Counted from the stretch's first letter, positions 9,826 through 21,492 are shown. The stretch: DNA of 64,000 bases from Diadophis punctatus similis (GCA_023053685.1 JALIGW010000063.1:2910614-2974613); one strand, 5' to 3'. The notes: generated from the sequence alone by a model not told the origin. A program made the numbers and translations.

Positions 9826-10160
9826 TAACTTACACTGCCTAATATTAAGAATAGGATCTGTTTGTAATGTACATTTCTATTAGATCGCCATATACTATTA
9901 ACAAATTGGAAGTGATTGTAAAATTGCTCGTGTGAAATTGAAATTTCATTTCCCTTGAAATATCAATTTTGGAATGATATTTGAGATGAAGGGACTGAAA
10001 CTTGATAATTGTCCAGCTGTATCTTTGGGTAAATATGGAATAAGTTATGGGGTGAATAGATGTTGTTTTTCCTTTTACACTCGCCCTTCACTATTCATGT
10101 AAGAGACAAAGTACCTTTATACTTTAAAATGTCTTTTTTTATTAAACAAACAGCGGGCTT
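9826..10160. other. AT-rich spacer, unit B
   Basis: The first ~65 bp repeat the sequence that lies immediately left of the GC-rich block (3775-3839). The rest has no coding signal, and matching sequence occurs at 20331-20600 and 36340-36607. Confidence 0.5.
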
Positions 10161-10859
10161 TGTGATGTCTCCCTTGGACAACTCCCCTGATTCTTCTTCA
10201 GAGGTCAGCTCAAAGGAGGATGAGCTCATTCCTGGAATGTCACAAACTTGGTTAATTAATGGCTCTGAACAGCTGGCCAAAAGAGTTTTAGCGGAGGCTT
10301 CAGCTGGGAAAAGCTTGCAGATGATCAGTGCAGAGGACGAGGAACTCCTTTCTGTTTTGGATCCAACAGCACACAGGGCAGAGAAAAGACAACAGCAACA
10401 GAGATCTGCCAGATTATTCAGGAGAAGACCCCGCCCGTCTTAATGGGCTGCACCAGAGAGCTATTTATCACAACAGGCAGAGGGAGGCATTGCTGGGAAC
10501 AACGTGTTGGTTTTCTAGCTGTTTGTTTGTTCTTCATGCTTCCTGCTTGACTGTATTTAGAATTGTGCCTTGGAGACTCTGAACTTCTCTTGCCAAGTGA
10601 GCTCTTGCTTGTATATTTCAGTTTTGCTTGGTGGATTTAAGTTTGTTCGGTGGACTTACTTGTTTGAGCAACTTTCCATTGCTTTATGGACTATTGGCCA
10701 TTGCTTTGTGGACTAATATTGGCCTGCTTGTGGCTGGATTTATTTGGGACATTTCTGAGTCAATGTGAAGGGAATTGCTGGGGAACATTAATAAACTCAC
10801 TAAACTATACTTACATGTATGTGTGAGTGAATGGGGCAGCACAGGCTGTGAGGTCTGCA
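10161..10859 (+). mobile_element. Gypsy-like LTR, unit B copy
   Basis: Starts TGTGATGTCTCCCTTGGAC and ends GAGGTCTGCA. It contains a TATA-like GAGCTATTTATCAC (about 10457) and an AATAAA signal at 10791, in the order expected of an LTR. Related sequence lies at 20601-21241 and 36608-37486, both lacking the first ~100 bp. A reverse-oriented relative of the LTR start is at 57841-58083. No internal gag/pol was recognised beside it. Confidence 0.6.
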
Positions 10860-10899
10860 GCTAAGATGCAGCATGGTGGATTATGAGACCTGATTTCTT

Positions 10900-11110
10900 G
10901 CCACATCAATCCAGAACATCATTTGGGAAAACTTGGTGGCCCTTTTGCGGATTGTGTGGATGCTCTTGGTTGGATGGGACTCCTTTGACATTCCCATCTC
11001 TGAGAATGGTTCTGACCTTCCATTCAAAAGACCTCCAGGTGCTTTGAAGGTGCAGTTGGGAGTCCCCGTGTTCCTGGTGTATCTGTACTTAGATATACAT
11101 ATACACAAAC
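10900..11110. other. Sequence between LTR and V2R exon-2 remnant, unit B
   Basis: Conserved in units B, C and D (21280-21492, 37525-37737) and open on both strands. A plus-strand frame (LVALLRIVWMLLVGW ... ISENGSDL) has weak resemblance to the start of V2R exon 3, but this is not secure. Confidence 0.3.
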
Positions 11111-11229
11111 CTGTGGGACTTTGTAGGTGCCTCTTAATGTTGACATCTGGATGGAGATGTCTTCAAGAGCTCCATCAAGAAGAGCCTTCCTTCCACATCT
11201 GAAGTTGGAAACATTGGCTTCTCCAGTAG
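11111..11229 (-). pseudogene. V2R exon-2 remnant, unit B
   Basis: Minus-strand translation STGEANVSNFRCGRKALLDG ... STLRGTYKVPQ matches the end of V2R exon 2, and the GTTTGT donor is still present. A CR1 tail inserted at 11229 cuts it. It has diverged clearly more than the live genes have from each other. Confidence 0.85.
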
Positions 11230-11400
11230 ATAATAATAATAACAACAACAGAGTTGGAAGGGACCTTGGAGGTCTTCTAGTCCAACCCCCTGCTTAGGCA
11301 GGAAACCCTACATCACTTCAGACAAGTGGTTATCCAACATCTTCTTAAAAGCTTCCAGTGTTGGAGCATTCACAACTTCTGGAGGCAATAATGCAAGGAA
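11229..11400 (-). mobile_element. CR1 3' end (truncated), unit B
   Basis: Short (TAA)n tail, then CAGAGTTGGAAGGGACCTTG and the block corresponding to the last codons of CR1 ORF2 (FK..LDNHLSEV). It is inserted in the V2R exon-2 remnant. The same insertion is present in units C and D, so it predates the duplications. Confidence 0.88.
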
Positions 11401-11411
11401 TCCAGGAAAGC

Positions 11412-11537
11412 TCAAATGTCAGCACTCAACACTCAACACTGAGTTTGGAGCACCAGGATGGTGGGGGAATCTATGGAGCTATTACAGGGCAGGAGACAAT
11501 ATCATTAGTGTGATCATCAGTGCAACAGTAATATTCA
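11412..11537 (+). pseudogene. Inverted V2R exon-1 remnant, unit B
   Basis: Plus-strand translation contains LWSYYRAGD and IISVIISATV, equivalent to LRSYYRPGD and [10 protein letters not shown] of exon 1. It is therefore on the opposite strand to the exon-2 remnant 200 bp away. It ends at ATATTCAGTGGTGGGATTC, where a hAT-like terminus begins. Confidence 0.8.
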
Positions 11538-12530
11538 GTGGTGGGATTCAAATGATTTAACAACTGGTTCTCTGCCCTAATTACCATTTTAAGTATATAT
11601 ATATATTAAAAATGATATACTGAAAGGGATATTGTATATATGTTATATTCCTTTTTTCTCCCAACCATTCTTAAATCAAATAAATAAATAAATAAATAAT
11701 TCTGACTCCTGTTTTCTTCAATTATCTTTTCTTCTTTTTCAAATTCTTATTATCTAAATCCACTTGTATTTTCCATGAAATAACTGCAAAAAATCTGTAT
11801 GTATTTTAGTCTGTAGGGGTAAACCGCTCAATTTTTAAATGGTCATCCAAGTGCATTTCTAACTCCAGTAAATCCATTTCAGTTGTCTCCTAAAGTATTT
11901 GTCTGCCTTCACTAGTAATTTCTGGTTTAAGCAAAGTTTTTAAAAGTTCAAGCACTTTACCGGCCCATAGATCACATGATTCCTTTAAAGTGGTCATCTT
12001 TTGTTCTGGTAATCAACATTCAAGGTTTTGTTTTTCAGTTGATTAAAAAACAAGACAGATTTTTCCCATCACCAGAGAGTCTTTGTAATTAACTTCATAC
12101 TCTTTAAATCAGTTTCACAAAGCATTTATAAAGTTTTCCAAAAACAACTCTAAAATCACCTCTTTGCTGTATATTACAAAAGATTACAAAAATAAAGATT
12201 TTACAAAGTGGGAAAGATGTGATTTTCTTACTTTTTAAATGACCTGAAATGCATTTTTTGTTTATTTACTTATTCAGTCAGTCAGTCAGTCAGTCCTATA
12301 TGATAATAAAATCTCATTTCTTATCCTGTCCTTCCCTAGATTCATGACAATTTCAATTATTAATTAATTTATTTTACACTTTGAGGATTATCTTAAATAA
12401 GTCTTACATTCATTGTATGTTTATTTCTTTTGATTTTAAATAACCTTAATTGTCAAAACAAGCAGGCAAACTCAATAATATCTGCAATAAATAATTAAGT
12501 GTTATATGAGCCTAAGAAACTACTTCATGA
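11538..12530. other. 3' flank of V2R gene B
   Basis: AT-rich, without coding signal. It starts with a hAT-like terminus (CAGTGGTGGGATTCAAAT, about 11536) and contains (AAAT)n near 11680 and (CAGT)n at 12276-12297. Matching sequence follows genes C and D. It should hold the 3'UTR; AATAAA-type signals occur near 12486 but are not decisive. Confidence 0.4.
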
Positions 12531-13435
12531 TCAGATACCGACTTTTATCATTAAATGTCCCTTAGTATTTAGATCTGGTCTCAGGATGATAATGTAGCAC
12601 TTGGGGAAGAAGATGCAGCCCAGCAGCCCAGCACCAGAAGCCAAGATGGAGAAAACCTGCACGGCCACCATGTATTTTCCTTTGGTGCTCAAGTAGGTGG
12701 GCAGGAAGGAGATCCAGACGCTGCAGAAGACCAGCATGCTGAAGGTGATCAGTTTGGCTTCGTTGAAGGCCCCAGGCAGGTTCCTGGCCAGGAAAGCCAT
12801 TGTGAAGCAAATGGCAGCAAGGAAACCCATGTAGCTGAGAACAACATAAAACATGGTGACAGAGCCTTCATTGCATTGAAGGATGATCTCTCCTGATTGA
12901 GAGTGCAGATCAAAATCTGGGAATGGGGGAGAAACTCCCAGCCAGATTGCACAAATTACAATTTTTCCAGCAGAACCAGAAAGGATGATGGAGTTGGCCA
13001 AGCTCTTCCCCAACCATCTCCTCACCCTGTTCCCTGGTTTCGTGGCCAGGAAGGCCAGCACAACCATGATTGTTTTGGCTAACACACAAGACACAGCTAC
13101 TGAGAAGATGATGCTGAACGTTGTTTGTCGTAGAAGGCAGGTGGCTTTCCTTGGTCGACCAATGAAGAAAAAGGAGGACAAGAAGCAGAGCAACAGGGAA
13201 ACCAGGAGGATGTAGGATAAGTCACGGTTGTTAGCTTTGACAATGGGAGTTTCTAGGTATTTAAGGTATATGACTAAAACAAAGCCTGTAGTTAGAAACA
13301 AGAGTACAGCAATGGAGACCAGGATGATGCCCAGATGTTCTTCATAGGACAGGAAGGTTATTCTTTTGGGGATACATTGGATTCTGTCATCAGTTGGATA
13401 TTTATCATCTGGGCACTTGGTGCATTTTTCAGTAT
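12531..13435 (-). CDS. V2R gene B exon 6
   Basis: 905 bp encoding the last linker cysteines and the whole seven-helix core; ends IKVGI then TGA. Acceptor TTTTCTCAG. Confidence 0.95.
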
Positions 13436-16400
13436 CTGAGAAAACAGTAAGTAATATTATTTTTATAGTCTCGCCTTTCACATTTAAATAAATACCTTAT
13501 TTGGATGACAGCTGATACTGAGAGACGAGAAAGCCATAGTAGTTAGTAAACTGAAATATAGATTTTTTTTATTTGATGAAGGCCCAGTTGGGATAGCCAC
13601 ACGTTCTGAGGGCTTCCTTCATGTGTTTTAGTTCTTTTTCTTTTCCCTCTTTGCTGATAGGCAGGCCTTCAGCTCAGTAGTGTATGGTTCTGATCACTCC
13701 CGTTTGGGCTCCAGTGGGTGGTTAGAATCAAAATGTAAATATTGATCACTGTATGTGGGTTTTCTGTAAACCTCAATATTTAGTCTTTTGTTTTCTCTTG
13801 TTCCTTGAACCCAAACATTCACTCTCCCTGGTCCTCCCAAGTAGATCATTCTGTTATGTGGCTCTATGATCTTAATAAATATTGATTAACTGACTGACTG
13901 ACTGACTGATTGACTGACTGACTGACTGACTGACTGACTGACTGACTGGTATATCTTTTGGCCTGTAAGATAAAATTGGTTTGGATAAGCAAAACCCATT
14001 AACCTGAAACCAATCCTCAAGTTTTGAAGAATTTAGACGGTAAACATGGAAGGAAACTTCCAAGCTGACAAGTAGAAAAGATACTTCCTTTAGCAGAATT
14101 CATCTTGCCTAATCCACTACTTTCTTCCATCTCTTTCTGCCTTATTCTTCAAGATCTTATTCCTCCCATTATGGAATTAATTGGACATGTTGAAAATAGC
14201 AATGAAGAATAAAATAGTCAAGTTCACATATGTCTTTTAACATGCACTTTTATCAAACGTTCTGGTTGAATCCAATGCCTTTTCCTCTGGTATCACTCAC
14301 CTTCCTGTGTGGAGATGGTCCCCTCCGGACAAGGAATACAATCATAGCAGCAGATTGGTTCTTCTTTCCGAGCCCGTCTTACAAATCCAGGGTGACAATT
14401 GTCCACACATTTGGACTGAGGCAGAGACTAAGCAGAAAAACAAAATTCATTCCAAAATATCTGTCACATTTTTATTTATTAGATTGATAAAATAAAATGA
14501 AATTGTTCTTAAGAAAAAACTTCTGAGCAGTAGATCAGGAAAAGGTTTCTTCTGGACTTAAAGTATTTCAAAGCCACTCCCCTTTGAAAATAATCCAAAT
14601 ACTTGTTCCAGTTAAGATATAAAGAAAAAAAGTCCTCACAAATTAGGACTGTCAACCTCAAATGAGGTATTATTTAGTTATATCCTTTTTCCAGTGAAGA
14701 TATTGTTGTAAGGAATATCCTTCTGGGTTCAGTTCTAAGTGGGGAAAAGGATACTGGATTCATGGAAGTTGCTTGGAAGGAAGGTTTAATGAGGGACAGG
14801 AGCACATGGCAGGAGCCCCTGTACAGAAAAGGTAGATTACATGCTTCCAGGTGTGGGTGAAGAGAAAAAAGGGAAGGGAAGATGCTGAGTCCCTTGGTTT
14901 ATAACCTCTGTTGTGTCCCACCTCTTAGTTTCCTGTTCCTGTGTATATAATGCACTGATTGGTGGTCAGGCTCCCAGGAGGCCATGCAGTGGCAACTCTA
15001 TAGGCTTTTGTCTGTCCCAGGCTTGGCTGAATGAAAGGGCCTTGGGCAAATCCTAATATGGCTATGACTGAAGGAGATAGATCTTTGTTATGTAGAAGAT
15101 TTTTATTGATTTTTAATTTTATTTATTTTTATTGATACTGTTTTTTATAGTTGTTCTTTACATGTTGTACGCCGCCTTGAATCCCCAGGGACTAGAGCAG
15201 CATATGAGAACACTAAAATAATAAATATTGAAGAATTACAGTTTTCTTGTTAGTCGCTACTTCTGTCCAACTCTTTGAGCCCCCAAGAACCATAGCATTC
15301 CAGAACCTCCTGTACTCAACTACCTTCCAAATTTTGAACTACAATTAGATGACATGGAAAGAAAGACCCACATTTATTTACTACTTCAATTTGGAGAATT
15401 CTTTGTTTCAATGGAAGACTTAAGGCAGCTGACAATCAAGATAAGCAATTGCATTCAAGTGGTTTGTAGATGGCTTAGAAGCCAGAGACCAAATCTAAGA
15501 AGCATTTCATTACAAACTGACCCCCATTATTTCACCTGTCAAAAAGGACTCTTGGGGTAAGGGGCAACTTTCATTCCTTCATTTTTCTAATTTAAGGCAT
15601 TATTTCATATCAGACAAGTCATTGTGGTTCGATTTTGATTGAACACCTTGGATCACCTTCCTAGCAGCAGGAGGCCTATCCTAGTGGGGTGAAACAGAGG
15701 CATAAATAACTCTTGTCAGATATGCACTCTTTAAAAATATCCAAGCTTGCTCTTTCAGGGGACACTAACGCCAACTATACAGACAGAAAACTTTCCAATA
15801 TTTTCCACTACCTTGTTGAGCAAATTTAGCCGTGAAAGAGCATCTTGGTTGATAATAAGCTTTTGTCTTTCAAGACTCCCCAGTTGCTCTTTGATGGGAT
15901 CCTTGTTGGGGAAAAGCAACCAACTTATGATATTCAGATATACTGCTATATTTCCACTTTGGTCCAAGTATAGTTTCTCCCAGGAAAAATTGCAAAACTC
16001 ATTCTTCTCCAGAAAGGGATGGAACTAGAATTGAAACATTCAGGAATTTTGAAAGCAATTTGAAACTTCCTAAAAGGAGGAGCAATTTTAAAGCTGAGCC
16101 AGTGAACAAGAGACGTTCAGTCCACCCTTCAATATTTGCCGAAATAGCAATAATACTTAGACTTGTATACCACTTCACAGTGCTTTTATAGTCCTCTCTA
16201 AGTGGTTTCTGGAATCAGCATATTGTCCCCAACAATCTGTGCCCCCATTTTACGAACCTTGAAAGGATGGAAGGCTGAGTCAACCTTGAGGTGGTCAGGA
16301 TCGAACTCCTGGCAGTGAGCAGTGAGTTATACAGCAATACTTGCATTGTAACCACTGTGCCACCACAGCTGAATGCAAAGACTGAGCAGCCATCAGTCTG

Positions 16401-19231
16401 AAAAGCTTTAATTGGATTCCTGCAGTGAAGAAGAGTTAGGCTAAATGCTCCCAGGTCCAGCTGAAATTTATGAATATAAAATTTTATCATGCTGATTACA
16501 AACCCATAAATAGAGGAATTTATTTAAAATGTATACATTTTAAATAATTTTATAACAGCAGTGTTTAATATCAAAATATAATTGTCACAGTGCCTGCTCT
16601 TTGGAACATAGTCCTGTGAACTAAATCTGGCATCAGCTTGGCCAAACCTGTTGGTGTTTGGAAGAACAAATAAGTTGAAATGGTTCCCCTACATGGGCAT
16701 TGGATTTTTTTCTAAATAGGAACTAGGTTTGATGGATCCTTGTCAGGACCCCATACCTGCCATGGCTCTAGCCTTAGAGCCCCCAATCTCTCTTTCTTCT
16801 CCACTTTTCTCCTCCTAGATATTGAGGAATATGCAACATTCAAGGCATGGGCCAGAGTCTTAACAACACTATAAAAACGGTGGTCATTTTTTATCTCAAT
16901 TCTGTTCTTTTTCTCTTCCATGTCCAGTGGTGCTATCTGTGTGCATCGTCTTCGGCCCTTGACAGAAAGGACATGCTTTGAAAAAGAACAGCGAAAAGAC
17001 TGATCTTCAAATTTGGAATCCCTAAAAATATTGGATTGAAAGGCATCATCATTTGGCCATTTTCTTTCCTGAAAAGAAAAGGTCCAAATGCTATGGATAT
17101 ATTTGAAAAGTGGATGTCTTCTCATTGTCAAATTCTCAACCATTGTGGTGATCCAGACTTTCCCTTCAATGGGTCCTGGCAAACCTTCCATTGTTAAATG
17201 GATGTGGCGAACTCTATCCACAAGGGAAACATATTCTGTGATGTGAACAAAGACATTGACTTTTCTCCACTTAGAGATGGCATTTCTGAGAGGTTCTGCA
17301 GGTCTGGTCATTGAGAATTGTTGTGAGATAACAACACAAATTCCATTTCTGACAAGCATAGGACTGAAAGTTCTCATGAAATTCTCTCCCTCCTCTGTGT
17401 CTGGTGGAAAGAGACCAATCAAAGTCCATCTGAAATGGAGGAGTATTTGGACAATTCCTGAGTATTGGAACCCATTTTTGGGGAGCATCGGATGGAAAAA
17501 AGGAATTTGACTTTTATCACTCAGAGCCTCTGAAACAATTCCATAACTGATCTGAAGAAGCAATGAAGAATAGTGTATCATATTTAGATCAGATCAAGTC
17601 CAAAATGTATGCTTTTAACACATCCAGTGTGGTTCTCACAAAGATATTAGAATACTCTATTGTTATTAACCCTTAAGCCATATCAAGATAAAGAATACAA
17701 AATGCAGAATATTAGCAATTGAATATAATCATTTGTCTAATATGGGATCTAAGATATTGTCCTTTCTCTTTTCTAATAAAATTGGCATTCAGATAATAGA
17801 TGTGCTTTGTCTTCTATCTCTAGAGTATTGCAAATGCAAATCACTTCATTTTAGAGATTTGCTTAAATGTTCCATATTTAACATTGTGTCCAGTTGCCCA
17901 AGTCTTACTCGAGTCAATGTTTATGCCTCCTCCCCATTGTGGATCTCAATCCCTACCCATGACAATGGCCAGGATGAAAAGCAGCTCATGAAATCCATAG
18001 AAAAGATATGATTGAATTTATTACCTACCCATTACTACCCTGCTCACTTTACCAGATAGAGAAACACAGAAACAAACCTGTGGGACTTTGTAGGTGCCTA
18101 CTAATGTTGACATCTGAAGGGAGATGTCATCAAAAGATCCATCAAGAACAGCCATCAGGTTGTCCTTCTTTCCACAGCTGTAGTTGGGAACATTGGCTTC
18201 TCCAGTTGAGAGCATGTCCAGCAAGGCATCTGAAGTCCCAAGGGTGTTATCATAGTTGTCATGGATGTTGTAGCCAAGTGTGAGATTATACAAAAGCTGA
18301 GAATTCTTGTTGACTTGTTGAATGGCAAATATGAAGCATAGGATTCTTGCTGGATCAGTAAATGAACTACTGTAAGAAATATTCATGATAACATCATCTC
18401 TAACAACAACAACAAAATATGTTTTCATTTATTCCTCTTTCTCTCCACAAGCCCATTCAGTCTTAAGACAAAAGAGTCCAAAACAGGAAGCAAATTATGG
18501 TCACCCATCACAGTTTAATTTTTATGAGTGTTGAGAAGGTGGGATGGAGATTTAATATTCACAAATATATCATTATTTGGAATAGTGCTCATTTTTAATT
18601 TATCCAATGACCAAGATTCAAAACCATTCAATCATTAAAATAGAATCATCAGCAAAGAGGACTTATAAATGATCCAGAAAAGCAATTCTAAAAACCAACT
18701 ATTCTCTATTCCTACTAGGATAAGGCATCGAATATTAATGAATGGTTATAAAAATGGGTTGGGCAGAGGCAAGTACAAACTTTTCAATAAGCTAGCTGTG
18801 ATTAATTCAGGATTTTACAAGACTTGGTGGGGGGGGTTGCTCCATCTATGGATTTGGGTCTCTTAAAATAAGACGTAAGAGAGAAGCCATGGAAATCCAA
18901 ATGATTCAAGAAATTGAACCGGTCCTGCAATATAGGAGTAATTGAAAGAAAAGAACAGTGTTAGGACTGCAAATGGAGAGAATACAACTCCATCCCACTG
19001 AATGACTTACGAAGGAGATTGAGTATAAGGAGCTGTATTGAAAGACAGCATTATGTGGGATATTAGTGTGGCAAAGGAGACTATACTAATGAGGTGGTCT
19101 CCTGGCCTGTAATAGCTCCGTAGTTTTTTTCCCTCATGTTCCTCCAACCTCAGCAGGCACTTCATTCTCAGCTTCCCAGAGACTGGCTGGGACATCAGCA
19201 GCAGCAACAGAAGGAGAAGGAGGAGGTCCAT
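12531..19231 (-). CDS. VMN2R: V2R gene B, complete six-exon vomeronasal type-2 receptor
   Basis: Join, 5' to 3' on the minus strand: 19231-19011, 18369-18078, 17551-16757, 16024-15812, 14427-14301, 13435-12531. It gives 850 residues plus TGA. Approximate order: signal peptide 1-19; Venus-flytrap ligand-binding domain 20-507; cysteine-rich linker from 508, with nine cysteines ([24 protein letters not shown]); seven-helix core about 585-835 with class C motifs [20 protein letters not shown] and [13 protein letters not shown]; short tail. All splice sites are GT/AG. No stop or frameshift is seen. Expected role is pheromone detection at the dendrite of basal vomeronasal neurons, with Go and TRPC2 signalling (family knowledge). 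It lacks the upstream out-of-frame ATG of its siblings. Intron 5 is shorter than in C and D through a deletion near 13568. Confidence 0.94.
13886..13948. repeat. (GACT)n microsatellite in intron 5 of gene B
   Basis: Near-perfect tetranucleotide run. The allele is shorter in gene C (about 25285-25299) and gene D (about 40376-40403). Confidence 0.9.
14301..14427 (-). CDS. V2R gene B exon 5
   Basis: 127 bp encoding most of the cysteine-rich linker ([15 protein letters not shown] ... GTISTQE). Acceptor TGCTTAG, donor GTGAGT. Ends with one nt of an Asp codon. Confidence 0.93.
14704..15097 (+). mobile_element. Truncated LTR in intron 4 of gene B
   Basis: Same element as 25970-26546 in gene C: starts TGTTGTAAGGAATATCC after AGATAT and includes TGTATATAATGCACTG (TATA-like). 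The 3' part is lost at about 15097, where an L2-type tail follows. An unoccupied copy of the target region lies just upstream, at 14600-14690. Confidence 0.65.
15098..15215 (+). mobile_element. L2-group LINE 3' tail fragment
   Basis: Contains GTACGCCGCCTTGAATCCCC, the tail hairpin region of squamate L2-like LINEs. The longer copy in gene C (26858-27085) also keeps the last ORF2 codons. Confidence 0.6.
15812..16024 (-). CDS. V2R gene B exon 4
   Basis: 213 bp. Acceptor ATTCTAG, then [20 protein letters not shown]; ends LLNK before donor GTAGTG. The LLNK to SLPQSKC join matches the usual V2R NKSLP..C junction. Confidence 0.88.
16141..16371 (-). mobile_element. Sauria-type SINE in intron 3 of gene B
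   Basis: Same position and orientation as in genes A, C and D. The GCTATT-type tail is at 16141 and the tRNA-like head at about 16370. Confidence 0.85.
16757..17551 (-). CDS. V2R gene B exon 3
   Basis: 795 bp, phase 0 at both ends. Acceptor TTCTTCAG, donor GTATGG after LEPWQ. Core of the ligand-binding domain. Confidence 0.93.
18078..18369 (-). CDS. V2R gene B exon 2
   Basis: 292 bp. Acceptor TTCTTACAG, donor GTTTGT. Contains [20 protein letters not shown]. Confidence 0.93.
19011..19231 (-). CDS. V2R gene B exon 1
   Basis: 221 bp, one leucine codon longer than the siblings in the signal peptide. The donor is GTAAGT. Confidence 0.93.
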
Positions 19232-19986
19232 AATTTATGGGGTTGACTCAATAACCTTCTTGTTTCTAAGGAAGAACAGGATAATTTGAAGAATTCAAAC
19301 CACTCTCACAAGATGGAAGTGAGAGTAAGTTTCTTGACTGAGAGAGAGATAAAGAGGACTTCACCTGGAAAGGAGAGAAAGGAAAGGTACATTCAAGAGG
19401 CACAGTCCCTGAATGTCCCAAAATTTGTGACACACAGAGTGTGACCTGAGACATTTATCCTTTTCTGATGCAAGATCTATTTCAAGTTGCTTCAGTCTGA
19501 TGTTTACATCAAAGGTGATCACTGGAGGAATATCAGGAGAGATCTCACAGACCAGGATTTTAATAATTACTGTAAGAAGCAACATCTCCTCTGGGGATCC
19601 TGAACTACTTCTGGGCCTCCATGTGTGGAGGAGAAGCTGGAGAAAAGCATAGTGAAAAATCGTAGTTATATCCCTAGAGGGCATTGGTCTGAAGTGGTTG
19701 TGGTCCTTCCTTTCTGGACATGTCTAGAAAGTGATGCTGAAGGAAGTTAGTTTGACACTCAGGAAATTGGGTGTTGTCCTTCAGTGTACTCTCTTGTCTC
19801 CAGAGACTCCTAGTGAAGGTCACCCAGAACTATAGAGTTTGGTGCCACCTTAGGTTGATGACGATTAATTCTAGTGCTGCCTGTCTCCTGATGCTAAGGA
19901 AGAAATCTGTAACCTTGAACCCTGCCTAATGTTAAGAATAGGACCTGTTTTTGATTTACTTTTCCATTAGATCTCCGTATATTAAT
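19232..19986 (-). other. Conserved 5' flank of V2R gene B
   Basis: Equivalent of 3085-3839. The TTTCTAAG / CACCTGGA pair that would bound a 99-bp 5'UTR intron (19266-19364) is kept. The upstream ATG seen in the siblings is changed here to ATA. Confidence 0.45.
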
Positions 19987-20330
19987 CAGAGGTGGGATTC
20001 ATCCGGTTTGCACCACTTTGGCCAAAACATTTGATAACTTTTTGTCCAGTTTGGGAAACTGGCTGATCGCACCACTGGCCCACCCCTCCCAGCTCTGCCA
20101 GCCCCTCCCCTCCCAGCCACTCCTTATCTTGCCTCGCCCACCTTGGCCGCTCGTCTAGAGTCAAGCCCACGGCCCAGCTGTTCTCTGCTTCCTTGCCCAC
20201 TCCCACTCCTTGCCCACTTGAGTGCGGTCGCCACTCGCCCAGACCACACAGCCCGGGCCCAGCTGCTCCCGCTCCTGACCTGCTTGCCTGCCATCACCCG
20301 CCTAATTTTTGGTAAGTTGCTCAACTTACA
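19987..20330 (+). repeat. GC-rich hAT-like block, unit C
   Basis: Starts CAGAGGTGGGATTCATCCGG and becomes C-rich (CCCACCCCTCCCAGC). It is bracketed by ~65-bp direct repeats (19921-19986 and 20331-20396). The expected right terminus (GGATGAATCCCACCTCTG) is not found, so the block is probably truncated or rearranged. Confidence 0.5.
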
Positions 20331-20600
20331 CTGCCTAATATTAAGAATAGGATCTGTTTGTAATGTACTTTTCTATTAGATCTCCATATACTATTAACAA
20401 ATTTGAAGTGATTGTAAAATTGCTCGTGTGAAATTGAAATTTCATTTCCCCTAGAAATATCAATTTTGGAATGATATTTGAGATGAAGGGACCGGAAATT
20501 GATAATTGGTCAACTGTGTCATAGGGTAAATATGGAATAAGTTATGGGGTGAATAGAAGTTGTTTTTCCTTTTATACTCGCCCTTCACTATTCATGTAAG
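20331..20600. other. AT-rich spacer, unit C
   Basis: Starts with the second copy of the ~65-bp direct repeat. No gene is visible. Confidence 0.4.
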
Positions 20601-21241
20601 GTCAGCTCAAGGGAGGATGAGCTCATTCCTGGAATGTCAGGAACTGGGTTAATTAATGGCTCTGAACAGCTGGCCAAAAGAGTTTTAGAGGAGGCTGGGG
20701 AAAGCTTGAAGGTGGTCAGTGAAGAGGAGGAGGAACTGCTTTCTGTTTTGCATCCAACAGCACACAGGGCAGAGAAAAGACAAGAGCAATGGAGATCTGC
20801 CAGATTACTTGGGAGAAGACCCCGCCCATCTTAATGGGCTGCACCAGAGAGCTATTTATCACAGCAGGCAGAGAAAGACATTGCTGGGAACAACGTGGAT
20901 TTCAAGCTGTTTGTTCTTCATGCTTCCTGCTTGACTGTGTTTGGAATTGTGCCTTGGAGACTCTGAACTTCTCTTGCCAAGTGAACTCTTGCTTGTATAT
21001 TTCAGTTTTACCTGGTGGATTTAAGTTTGTTTGGTGGACTTAATTGTTTGAGCAACTTTCCATTGCTTTATGAACTATTGGCCATTGCCTTGTGGACTAA
21101 TCTTGGCCTGCTTGTGGCTGGATTTATTTGGGACATTTCTGAGTCAAGGTTAAGAGAATTGCTGGGGAACATTAATAAACTAATTAAACTACATTTACGT
21201 GTGTGTGAGAGGGGGGGGCAGCATAGGCTGTGAGGTCTGCA
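20601..21241 (+). mobile_element. Gypsy-like LTR, unit C copy (5' end missing)
   Basis: Matches 10260-10859 from GTCAGCTCAAGGGAGGATGAG to GAGGTCTGCA, with AATAAA near 21174. The first ~100 bp are absent, as in unit D, which suggests that C and D share this deletion. Confidence 0.58.
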
Positions 21242-21492
21242 GCTAAGATGCAGCATGGTGGATTATGAGACCTAATTTCTTGCCACATCAATCCAGAACA
21301 TCATTTGGGACAACTTGGTGGCCCTTTTGCGGATTGTGTGGATGCTCTTGGTTGGATGGGACTCCTTTGACATTCCCATCTCTGAGAATGGTTCTGACCT
21401 TCCATTCAAAAGACCTCCAGGTGCTTTGAAGGTGCAGTTGGGAGTCCCCATGTTCCTGGTGTATCTGTAGTTAGACAACCATACACACAAAC

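Noticed and set aside
10900..11040. Plus-strand V2R exon-3 remnant (LVALLRIVWMLLVGW)
   Set aside because: Resemblance is weak at nucleotide level and a minus-strand frame is equally open; kept only as an uncertain note.
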